Below are positions 47,987 to 55,907 of a DNA stretch of 64,000 nucleotides, in pieces (the first letter of the stretch is position 1; every line of letters starts with the position of its first letter). The stretch covers positions 1 through 64,000 of the forward strand of contig CAMFBN010000008.1 of assembly GCA_945948535.1 (NCBI GenBank). The letters are read 5' to 3'. This DNA comes from an uncultured Clostridia bacterium (lineage in GTDB: Bacteria > Bacillota > Clostridia > Oscillospirales > Oscillospiraceae). The notes under the pieces were generated by a model. It ran no database searches and had not been told where the DNA came from. It saw nothing but the letters and a program-made list of their open reading frames with translations. Both the position numbers and the translations under genes were made by a program.

Positions 47987-48442
47987 ATGAACGAGGTAAC
48001 ACTTAAGAAAATTGACGAATCCAACTTTCTGGATGCTTTTCACCTGACTTTGGCCCCGGAACAGGAGAAATTTGTCTCTCATCCCATCCGAAGCCTCGCG
48101 CAGGCCTATGTCTACTACAGCCAGTGCACGCCCTTTGGAATCTACCATGGAGAGACCATGGTGGGCTATGTCATGGTGATTTATGACTACGATCTGGAAG
48201 AATATGACATCTGGCACATGATGATCGACGAAGCCCAGCAGGGCAAAGGCTATGGCAAGGCCGCTATGGAAGCCTGCCTTGCCTACATTGCCGGGAAGCC
48301 CTTCGGTGCTTCCAATCGGGTGGTGCTGACCTGCAACCGGGAGAACCCCAGAGCGCTTGCCCTGTACAAGTCCCTTGGATTTTCCGAGACCGGGAATGAG
48401 GATGAGGACGAAATTGAATTGTCGCTGGAGCTGAACGCATGA
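47987..48442 (+). CDS. GNAT family N-acetyltransferase
   Basis: IWHMMIDEAQQGKGYGKAAMEACLAYI; NPRALALYKSLGFSETG. Confidence 0.9.
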   Translation: MNEVTLKKIDESNFLDAFHLTLAPEQEKFVSHPIRSLAQAYVYYSQCTPFGIYHGETMVGYVMVIYDYDLEEYDIWHMMIDEAQQGKGYGKAAMEACLAYIAGKPFGASNRVVLTCNRENPRALALYKSLGFSETGNEDEDEIELSLELNA

Positions 48443-48447
48443 TACAA

Positions 48448-48480
48448 AAACACCCTACCGGTTTGCCCGGCAGGGTGTTT
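48448..48480. terminator. Bidirectional terminator between convergent GNAT and spmB genes
   Basis: AAACACCCTACCGG-TTTG-CCCGGCAGGGTGTTT. Confidence 0.85.
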
Positions 48481-48994
48481 ATGCTGGAAGGAACCATCGC
48501 ACCGTCCAGGAAGCCATGCAGAATCCGACAAAATCGGCAAACAAAGCGGCGGGAATGGTGTACCGGGTTTTTCGAATGCCTGCCGCGCCAAAATAGACGC
48601 TGATGGTGTAGAATGTGGTTTCCGTTGACCCAAGCATCACGGCGGCAGTCCTTCCCACGGTGGAATCGGGGCCGTAGCGTGCCATTAAATCCGCACCCAC
48701 CGCCAGCGCGGCGCTGCCGCTCAAGGGCCGCACCAGCACCAGCAGCGCCGTTTCCGGCGGAATGCCGAACCGGGCAAATACCGGGGACAGAAGCCTACTG
48801 ATGGTTTCAGCTGCGCCGGAGGCTTGCAGCATATGCACCGCGCACAGCAGCAAAATCAGTGCTGGCAGAATGGAAACGATCAGCCGCAGACCATCGGCCG
48901 CACCGGACAGCATAATGTCATAAGCGTTTTCTTTTCGCCCCAGCGCCAGTGCCATGGATACAAACAAAATCAGAGGAACAATGTAATCCGTCAT
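48479..48994 (-). CDS. spmB: Spore maturation protein SpmB
   Basis: GAADGLRLIVSILPALILLLCAVHML; RPLSGSAALAVGADLM; MLGSTETTFYTISVYFGAAGIRKTRYTI. Confidence 0.9.
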   Translation of the reverse strand: MTDYIVPLILFVSMALALGRKENAYDIMLSGAADGLRLIVSILPALILLLCAVHMLQASGAAETISRLLSPVFARFGIPPETALLVLVRPLSGSAALAVGADLMARYGPDSTVGRTAAVMLGSTETTFYTISVYFGAAGIRKTRYTIPAALFADFVGFCMASWTVRWFLPA

Positions 48995-49563
48995 CGCTTC
49001 CAGACCTTTCCCAGCAGCCATGCGGCGGTGACACCCAGTCCGGCGGACAGGAGACTGGTCAGCCATACTGCCGGAAGAATGTCGAAAGGGGTGCTGCACC
49101 CCAGCGCGGCCCGGACAGCTGCCACATTGGAAGGAATCAGCTGAATGGAGGCGGTGTTTAGTACGATCAGACGACACAGCTCGTCGGTGGCTGTGTCACC
49201 ACGTTTCAGCCGTTTTGCTGCCTGAATCCCCATGGGAGTCGCCGCGTTGCCCAGCCCCAGAAAATTCGCGCAGATATTGGCGCTGAGCTTCTCCGAAAGA
49301 ATCGGGTCTTTTCGTGTTGAAGGGAAAACGCCGTGAAGTACGGGACGAAGAAGTCTGGACAGCATTCCGGTGATTCCTGCGGCTTCCATCACGGCGGCGG
49401 CGCCGGTCCACAGGCAGATGGAACCCGCCATGGACATTCCAAGGGTCACGCCGGTCTGCGCCCCCTGCAAAACCGCAGCAGCCAGAATTCCCCCGCGTCC
49501 GTTCATCGCCGCGCACAGAATGCTGATACCGGCGATGCCTGCCCAAATCCAGCTCATCAGCAT
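48991..49563 (-). CDS. spmA: Spore maturation protein SpmA
   Basis: LSEKLSANICANFLGLGNAATPMGIQAAKRL; overlaps spmB start by 4 bp; start chosen from RBS. Confidence 0.9.
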   Translation of the reverse strand: MLMSWIWAGIAGISILCAAMNGRGGILAAAVLQGAQTGVTLGMSMAGSICLWTGAAAVMEAAGITGMLSRLLRPVLHGVFPSTRKDPILSEKLSANICANFLGLGNAATPMGIQAAKRLKRGDTATDELCRLIVLNTASIQLIPSNVAAVRAALGCSTPFDILPAVWLTSLLSAGLGVTAAWLLGKVWKR

Positions 49564-49723
49564 GGACATCCCTCCCCTGTGCTGTATCCTATGCGGCAGG
49601 GACGCCGGGATATTCGGGGAAAGCCGGACGATGGGATTGACATATCTCCCCAAAAACGATAACATAGTAAAAGAGAATGTGCTTATCGGCTTTACTCAGC
49701 GGACAGATCATGCGTAATTGTCA

Positions 49724-49903
49724 GAGTTGACAGTTGAAAGCAGAAAGTTGAAAGTGAAGGAGTCCCTGCGGGACAATTGAAGCATTATGTCTTAGAACCG
49801 GACATTCTCTTGTAAATGTGTCGTAGTCAAGATTTGTCGGGATAATTTAAATCATCCCGAAGGGATACCACAACTTTCAACTGTCAACTTTCAATTTTCA
49901 ACT
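49724..49903. repeat. Palindromic intergenic repeat (GAGTTGACAGTTGAAAG... / ...CTTTCAACTGTCAACTTTCAATTTTCAACTC)
   Basis: ~32-bp imperfect terminal inverted repeats (about 27/32 match by eye). Confidence 0.75.
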
Positions 49904-49949
49904 CAGTTACAGTTTGCCGTTTTGCTGACGGAAGTCAGGAGGAATCACC

Positions 49950-50546
49950 ATGCTGCTTTCACGTCCAATCGCAGAAAATGCTTTGGCGCAGGCGGAGCGG
50001 GCCAACCCTGGCCCCTGGGCAGACCACAGCCGTTACGTTGCCCTGGCCTGTCAGAATATTGCCAGCCGCTGCCCCAGTCTGGATGCGGATCTGGCCTATA
50101 TTTACGGCCTTCTGCACGACATCGGCAGATATGCCGGTGTTACCTCGGAGCGGCACCTGATTGACGGTTATCGTTATTGTATGGTGCGGGGATGGGAAAA
50201 AGCGGCCCAGATCTGCATTTCCCATGCCTTTATGGTGAAGGACATTTCGTCTTCCATCGGTGTGTTCGATATGCCGCCGGAGGACAAGGCGTTCATGGCA
50301 GATTTCGTCAAACACGCCGTGTATGACGATTATGATTATCTGGTGCAGCTGTGTGACGCGCTGGCGCTGCCCACGGGCTTCTGCCTGCTGGAAAAACGCT
50401 TCGTGGACGTTGCCATCCGCTATGGCACCCACCCGGCAACGGTGGATCGGTGGAAGGCGGTTCTGGCAATTAAGGCACGCTTTGAGGCAGCGATTGGCGG
50501 CTCCATTTATGACTGCCTTCCGGGCGCGGTAGAGAACAGCCTGTAA
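49950..50546 (+). CDS. HD-domain phosphohydrolase
   Basis: YGLLHDIGRYAGV HD motif; WADHSRYVALACQNIASRC. Confidence 0.85.
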   Translation: MLLSRPIAENALAQAERANPGPWADHSRYVALACQNIASRCPSLDADLAYIYGLLHDIGRYAGVTSERHLIDGYRYCMVRGWEKAAQICISHAFMVKDISSSIGVFDMPPEDKAFMADFVKHAVYDDYDYLVQLCDALALPTGFCLLEKRFVDVAIRYGTHPATVDRWKAVLAIKARFEAAIGGSIYDCLPGAVENSL

Positions 50547-50651
50547 TGCAATTGGGATGTCCACCCGTGCCACTGTGCGGCAAAAGCGGAGGCAAACCCG
50601 TTAGGACTCCGGGTGGGAAGGACGCGAGTTTCCATGGAGTCCTATGGAACC

Positions 50652-50800
50652 TCTGAACAAATCGCCTGCGGCTGAGCAGCGGATCTTTTGCTCCATCGGT
50701 GCGGTTTGAAAAACAGGAAATACATACAGTATTCCTCTGTTTTTCAAACTTCCGCTGAATCAAAATCTCTCGCTGTCAGCTCTTGCCGATTTGTTCAGAG
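50652..50800. repeat. Long imperfect palindrome (CTCTGAACAAATCG...CGATTTGTTCAGAG) with inner GTTTGAAAAACAG/CTGTTTTTCAAAC hairpin
   Basis: 14-bp perfect outer arms and 13-bp perfect inner arms. Confidence 0.8.
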
Positions 50801-50828
50801 CTTCCCGATGTTTTTTGGAGGGTAGGGA

Positions 50829-51374
50829 ATGAAAAAGACAATCTCTTTCACGGCTGTATCCATGGCAGCGCTGACAGCGCTTTGTACCCTGCTTTTCCGA
50901 AAAACGGGCGCGGACAGCTTCTTTACTCTGTCAGTGACGTTTGGGACAATTTCCTATCACTTTATCATGCGGCTGGCGGTGGGCTTCGTCGTGAACGCGG
51001 GAATGAAAAACAAGGCGGATTATACGAAAGACTGGTACCGGCTCCAACCATGGGAAGAAAAACTTTACAAATTTCTCCGCGTCAAAAAATGGAAGGGCCG
51101 GATTCCCACCTTTTCGCCGGAGAATTTCGACCTTCAGGGAAAATCCATGAGCGACATTGCCCAGGCCATGTGTCAGGCAGAGGTGGTGCATGAGGTGATA
51201 CTGGTGTTGAACTTCCTGCCGATTGCCGCGTCCCTGTGGGTCGGCGCGCTTCCGGTGTTCGTCATAACGTCCCTGCTGGCTGCCGTACCGGAACTGGCCT
51301 GCATCATCGCGCAGCGGTACAACAGACCGCGGGTGGTCAGAATCGCGGAACGTATGCAAGAAAGAAGAAAATAG
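50829..51374 (+). CDS. Integral membrane protein, possibly related to the glycosyl-4,4'-diaponeurosporenoate acyltransferase (CrtO-like) family
   Basis: Four hydrophobic segments; LRVKKWKGRIPTFSPENFDLQGKS...CQAEVVHEV resembles the KxWK...RAExxHW pattern. Confidence 0.5.
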   Translation: MKKTISFTAVSMAALTALCTLLFRKTGADSFFTLSVTFGTISYHFIMRLAVGFVVNAGMKNKADYTKDWYRLQPWEEKLYKFLRVKKWKGRIPTFSPENFDLQGKSMSDIAQAMCQAEVVHEVILVLNFLPIAASLWVGALPVFVITSLLAAVPELACIIAQRYNRPRVVRIAERMQERRK

Positions 51375-51425
51375 TCATATCGTATCATACTGTTCCGGGG
51401 CTGAAGGGCTCCGAAACATTTTTTG

Positions 51426-51454
51426 TTGACAAATCGGTCTATTAGTGATAGACT
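51426..51454 (+). promoter_or_regulatory. Predicted promoter TTGACA-N17-TAGACT of the blaI/blaR1-like operon
   Basis: Consensus -35, weak -10, overlapped by dyad operator. Confidence 0.65.
51437..51453. promoter_or_regulatory. Dyad operator 1 (GTCTAT-TAGTG-ATAGAC)
   Basis: Perfect 6-bp inverted repeat between -35 and -10. Confidence 0.75.
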
Positions 51455-51462
51455 ACAAAAAA

Positions 51463-51481
51463 GGTCTATTATAAATAGACC
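51463..51481. promoter_or_regulatory. Dyad operator 2 (GGTCTAT-TATAA-ATAGACC)
   Basis: Perfect 7-bp inverted repeat downstream of the -10, same core as operator 1. Confidence 0.8.
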
Positions 51482-51501
51482 GATTCAAAGGAGGAACATC
51501 C

Positions 51502-51873
51502 ATGGACGATTTCAGATTAGGCGTCGTAGAGACCCGGTTTGCGGAGCTGATCTGGGCGCATGAGCCCCTCAGTTCCGGCGAACTGGTGAAGCTGTGTGCA
51601 AGGGAATTGGAGTGGAAAAAATCCACCACCTATACGGTGCTGAAAAAGCTCTGTGACCGGGGTATCTTTCAAAATCAGGACGGCATTGTGACTTCCATTG
51701 TATCCCGGCAGGAATTCCAGTCCCGGCAGAGCCGCCGGTTCGTGGAGGATACCTTTTCCGGTTCTCTGCCGGCCTTCATCGCCGCTTTTGCCGATGGTGG
51801 AAATCTGACAGACAGGGACATTTCTGAAATCCGGAAAATGATCGATTCTTATTGGGGAGGCGGGAAGAAATGA
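51502..51873 (+). CDS. BlaI/MecI/CopY family transcriptional regulator
   Basis: VETRFAELIWAHEPLSSGELVKLC...WKKSTTYTVLKKLCDRGIF winged helix. Confidence 0.92.
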   Translation: MDDFRLGVVETRFAELIWAHEPLSSGELVKLCARELEWKKSTTYTVLKKLCDRGIFQNQDGIVTSIVSRQEFQSRQSRRFVEDTFSGSLPAFIAAFADGGNLTDRDISEIRKMIDSYWGGGKK

Positions 51874-54077
51874 CAGAAATATTCCTGTATCTTGCCAACA
51901 GGAGCATCACGGCGGGCTGCCTGATTCTGGCTGTTCTGGCACTGCGGCTGCTTCTGCGCAAGGTTCCCAAGAACCTGCTGCTCTGGCTGTGGGCGCTGGT
52001 TGGCCTTCGGCTTATCCTGCCGGTTTCCGTGGAAAGCGCCCTGAGCCTGATTCCCAAAGCGAAGCCCATTCCCATGGACATTGCCTATTCCCCGGCCCCG
52101 GCCATTGACAGCGGTATCGCTGTGATCGACCGGGCGGTAAACCCGGTGATCACGGAGAATCTGGCACCCGCTGTGACAGCCAGCGTCAACCCCATGCAGC
52201 TTGTGCTGCACATTGCAGCGCTGCTTTGGACTGCCGTCATGGCGGCAATGCTTCTGTATGCCGTCATCAGCTATATCCGGCTTGCCCGAAAGGTTCGGGT
52301 ATCCCTGCGTCTGCGGGACAATCTCTACCTGTGCGATGGCATCCGAACTCCTTTTATTCTGGGCATTGTCAAACCCAAAATCTACCTTCCCTCGGATATG
52401 GCCCCTGAGAACCAGTCCTATGTGCTGAAACATGAGGCCGCCCATCTGCGCCACTGTGACCACTGGTGGAAGCCGCTGGGGTACTTACTGCTTTGTGTGT
52501 ACTGGTTCAATCCACTGGTTTGGGCCGCGTATCTGCTGTTCTGCCGGGATTTGGAAATGGCCTGTGACGAGCGGGCCGTGGCGGGCATGGGGGAAGGGGA
52601 GCGGAAGGCCTATTCTTACGCTCTGCTGTCCTGCGCCGCACCCGGAAGAGCCGTGGCGGCGTGCCCGCTGGCCTTTGGGGAGAACAGCGTGAAATCCAGA
52701 ATCAAAAATGTGCTGCAATTCAAAAAGGCCGGCTTCTGGGTCATCGCCGCGGTGCTGGTGATTACCGTCATTACGGCGGTGTGCTTCCTGACCAGCCCGA
52801 AGGAGGAGCCGGAGAAAGCGACTGTGCAAACGGAATTCACAGAAGCTACGCCGGAAACCACCGTGCCGGAGGAAGGGGACTATCAGCCGCTGGATGGCTT
52901 TTACGCCTACACCAACGGGAAACTTCAGTTGGAAATTGATAAGGTTTATGGCGTCAAGAAGCGGATGGCACAGGACAAAAATGGCGAGGAATATGAGCAG
53001 ACCATTCTCCTGACGGGGCCGGGCACGGTGGTGACCATCATTGAACCGGATATGCGCGATGGAACGGAAGGGTGGCGGATTTGCGAGACGACTGGTACGC
53101 TGTCGCCGATCCCAATTACCGATGGAGAAAGAAGCAGGCACCTGGTACTCAGTTCCAACGACTATTATATTGCAGAGGTGGATTCCGCTTCCCGTAGAGT
53201 TTTGCTTTTGCAGCGAAAGGTGGAGGACATTACCTTCTACCAGCCAGCCACCGCCGCGGATGCCGATGCCTTTGACCTGAATGCCGGAAAGCTTCTTTAC
53301 GCCTACCAGCGCTTCATGAAAACCGCCCCCGGGGATTTGAATAAGCTGGCGCTGGCACTGGTGGTGATGGAGAACCACTCCCCGGAGGAATTGGTGGATA
53401 CCACCGGGCTTCCGGCGTATTTGAAGGATGAAAACACTTACCGTCAGGCATTTCCCTTTTTGAAGCCAGAGTTATCTCTGGAACGCATGAAGCAGATGAC
53501 GGTGGAAGACCTGTTGACATTGATGCTGATACGGGGCGCGGATGACGCAGCCTATGCCCTTGCCCGGTTTGACGCGGGCAGCGAGGAAGCCATGGTGGAA
53601 AAGATGAATGAGTACGTCAAATACGCCTGCATGGATACGAACTACACAGATCTCTTTGGTTACGCCGAGGGGCAGTTCACCACCGGCATGGACACCATTT
53701 TCCTTGTGAATCGAATTCTGTCCGACCCATGTCTCTCCAAAATCTGGGGGACGAGAGATTATACCTTCCGCTTCCCGGACACCGGGGAGGAATACACGGT
53801 GCAAACCACCAACTATTTGTTTGACAATCAGACCATTCCGGAGTTCTACGACGTCCGTGTGACCGGCGGCTTTGCCTATTATCGCGGGACTGCCTGCGCG
53901 GTCTGCACCGTCCGGCAGGATGGGAAAGATGTGCTGTTTGTTATTCTGGGCGCGCAGCGGAGATTTGCGGAAAATGGCTGGCAGGTGGTATACTATGGCA
54001 ATTACGAGGAAATGGGAAGCCTGATTGGCACTGTCTTCGCTGCCATGGAAAGCAGCCCGCCCCAGTTCGCGAACTGA
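51870..54077 (+). CDS. BlaR1-like M56 membrane metalloprotease fused to a D-Ala-D-Ala carboxypeptidase (S11)-like C-terminal domain
   Basis: M56 HExxH (YVLKHEAAHLRHCDHWWKPLGYLLLCVYWFNPLVW), DLEMACDE; C-terminal TVEDLLTLMLIRGADDAAYALA / MNEYVKYACMDTNYTDLFGY / VTGGFAYYRGTACAVCTVRQDGKDVLFVILGA. Confidence 0.85.
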   Translation: MTEIFLYLANRSITAGCLILAVLALRLLLRKVPKNLLLWLWALVGLRLILPVSVESALSLIPKAKPIPMDIAYSPAPAIDSGIAVIDRAVNPVITENLAPAVTASVNPMQLVLHIAALLWTAVMAAMLLYAVISYIRLARKVRVSLRLRDNLYLCDGIRTPFILGIVKPKIYLPSDMAPENQSYVLKHEAAHLRHCDHWWKPLGYLLLCVYWFNPLVWAAYLLFCRDLEMACDERAVAGMGEGERKAYSYALLSCAAPGRAVAACPLAFGENSVKSRIKNVLQFKKAGFWVIAAVLVITVITAVCFLTSPKEEPEKATVQTEFTEATPETTVPEEGDYQPLDGFYAYTNGKLQLEIDKVYGVKKRMAQDKNGEEYEQTILLTGPGTVVTIIEPDMRDGTEGWRICETTGTLSPIPITDGERSRHLVLSSNDYYIAEVDSASRRVLLLQRKVEDITFYQPATAADADAFDLNAGKLLYAYQRFMKTAPGDLNKLALALVVMENHSPEELVDTTGLPAYLKDENTYRQAFPFLKPELSLERMKQMTVEDLLTLMLIRGADDAAYALARFDAGSEEAMVEKMNEYVKYACMDTNYTDLFGYAEGQFTTGMDTIFLVNRILSDPCLSKIWGTRDYTFRFPDTGEEYTVQTTNYLFDNQTIPEFYDVRVTGGFAYYRGTACAVCTVRQDGKDVLFVILGAQRRFAENGWQVVYYGNYEEMGSLIGTVFAAMESSPPQFAN

Positions 54078-54127
54078 ATACAAGTCAGGCGGGAGCACAA
54101 TCCTGCCTGACTTTTTGTGTCAAATGC

Positions 54128-54156
54128 TTGCACCTCCCGGCGATAAGTGCTATAAT
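54128..54156 (+). promoter_or_regulatory. Predicted promoter TTGCAC-N17-TATAAT upstream of ABC exporter pair
   Basis: Consensus -10, 17-bp spacing. Confidence 0.7.
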
Positions 54157-54179
54157 CCCTCTGGAATGAGGTGACGTAT

Positions 54180-55907
54180 GTGAAAAATCTTCTGAAATAT
54201 CTGAAGGGCTACGAAAAGCAATGCGTTCTCGGCCCGCTGTTTAAGCTGCTGGAAGCGACCTTCGAGCTGCTGGTGCCGCTGGTGGTGGCGCGCATCGTGG
54301 ACAGGGGCATCAGTACCGGCGATACCGGGTACATTGTAAAAATGTGTCTGGTGATGGTGGCTTTGGGCATTATCGGCCTGATTATGGCGGTGTGCGCCCA
54401 GTATTTCTCCGCCGTAGCGGCGGTGGGCTTCTCCACCCGGCTGCGTCATGTGCTGATGGAGCATATTCTGCACCTAAGCTACAGCCAGATTGACCAGTTG
54501 GGTACCTCCACCATGGTGACCCGGATGACCTCGGACATCAATCAGGTGCAGAACGGCGTGAACCTGACTTTGCGGCTGCTGCTGCGGTCGCCCTTTGTGG
54601 TGTTCGGTGCCATGATTATGGCCTTTACCATTGATTTTCAGGCAGCGCTGGTGTTTGCCGGGGTGATTCCCGTGCTGTGCCTCATCGTTTTTGGTATTAT
54701 GCTCATTACTATGCCCATGTACAAGCGGGTGCAAGCGGCGCTGGACGGCGTGACCTCCGCCACCCGTCAGAATCTGGCGGGCGTCCGTGTTCTCCGGGCC
54801 TTCTGCAAGGAGGATACCGAAGTAGAGGGCTTTGAAGCCCAGACCGAGGGCCTGACAACTCGTCAGCTGTCCGCCGGACGGATTTCCGCGCTCATGAACC
54901 CCGTGACCTATGTGGTTATCAATCTGGCGGTGGTGCTGCTGGTGAACGTGGGCGCCGTGAAGGTGGAGCACGGGATTCTGACCCAGGGCCTTGTGATTGC
55001 CCTGTATAACTATATGTCCCAGATTCTGGTGGAGCTGATTAAGATGGCCAACCTGATTATCACATTGGCAAAGGCTGTAGCCTGCGGCAACCGCCTTTCC
55101 TCTGTGCTGAAGCTGGAAAGCGATCAGGAAAACGGAACTGAAACCGGGGATGCCCTCACCGGCGATGTGGAGTTCAAGGATGTGACCGCCCGCTACGCCG
55201 GTTCCGCCAGCCCCTCTCTGGAGCACATATCCTTCCACGCAAGGCCCGGTCAGACCATCGGCATCATCGGCGGCACCGGCTCCGGTAAGACCACGCTGGT
55301 GAATCTGATTCCAAGACTCTATGACGTCTCAGAGGGCGCGGTTCTGCTGGACGGGAAAAATGTTCGGGACTACGACATGATTTCCCTGCGGCAAAGAATC
55401 GGTGTGGTTCCCCAGAAGGCGGTATTGTTCAAGGGCACCATCCGGCAGAATCTAAAGTGGGGCAATGAGAACGCCACGGACGACGAGCTGTGGGATGCCC
55501 TGAAAACTGCCCAGGCCCAGGAAGTGGTGCAGGGCAAGGACGGCGCATTGGACGCCCCGGTGGAGCAGGGGGGAGCCAACTTCTCCGGCGGTCAGCGCCA
55601 GCGCCTGACCATCGCCCGGGCGCTGGTGCGCAAGCCCTCGGTGCTGATTCTGGATGACAGCGCTTCCGCATTGGACTACGCCACGGATGCCAACCTGAGA
55701 ATGGCTATCCGCAGCATGGACAATCCGCCTACCACCTTCATCGTCTCCCAGCGGGCGGCATCGGTACGCTACGCCGACGAAATTCTGGTTCTGGACGATG
55801 GGCTTTTGGTGGGCAGGGGCACCCATGACGAGCTGCTGGAAAGCTGCCCCACCTATCAGGAAATCTACTACTCTCAGTTCCCAAAGGAGGCGGCGGGCAA
55901 TGAATAA
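54180..55907 (+). CDS. ABC exporter half-transporter, TMD-NBD (subunit with non-canonical Walker B Asp)
   Basis: GGTGSGKTTLVNLIPRLYD; NFSGGQRQRLTIARALVRKPSVLILDDSASALD. GTG start 54180 (or in-frame 54171). Confidence 0.9.
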   Translation: MKNLLKYLKGYEKQCVLGPLFKLLEATFELLVPLVVARIVDRGISTGDTGYIVKMCLVMVALGIIGLIMAVCAQYFSAVAAVGFSTRLRHVLMEHILHLSYSQIDQLGTSTMVTRMTSDINQVQNGVNLTLRLLLRSPFVVFGAMIMAFTIDFQAALVFAGVIPVLCLIVFGIMLITMPMYKRVQAALDGVTSATRQNLAGVRVLRAFCKEDTEVEGFEAQTEGLTTRQLSAGRISALMNPVTYVVINLAVVLLVNVGAVKVEHGILTQGLVIALYNYMSQILVELIKMANLIITLAKAVACGNRLSSVLKLESDQENGTETGDALTGDVEFKDVTARYAGSASPSLEHISFHARPGQTIGIIGGTGSGKTTLVNLIPRLYDVSEGAVLLDGKNVRDYDMISLRQRIGVVPQKAVLFKGTIRQNLKWGNENATDDELWDALKTAQAQEVVQGKDGALDAPVEQGGANFSGGQRQRLTIARALVRKPSVLILDDSASALDYATDANLRMAIRSMDNPPTTFIVSQRAASVRYADEILVLDDGLLVGRGTHDELLESCPTYQEIYYSQFPKEAAGNE

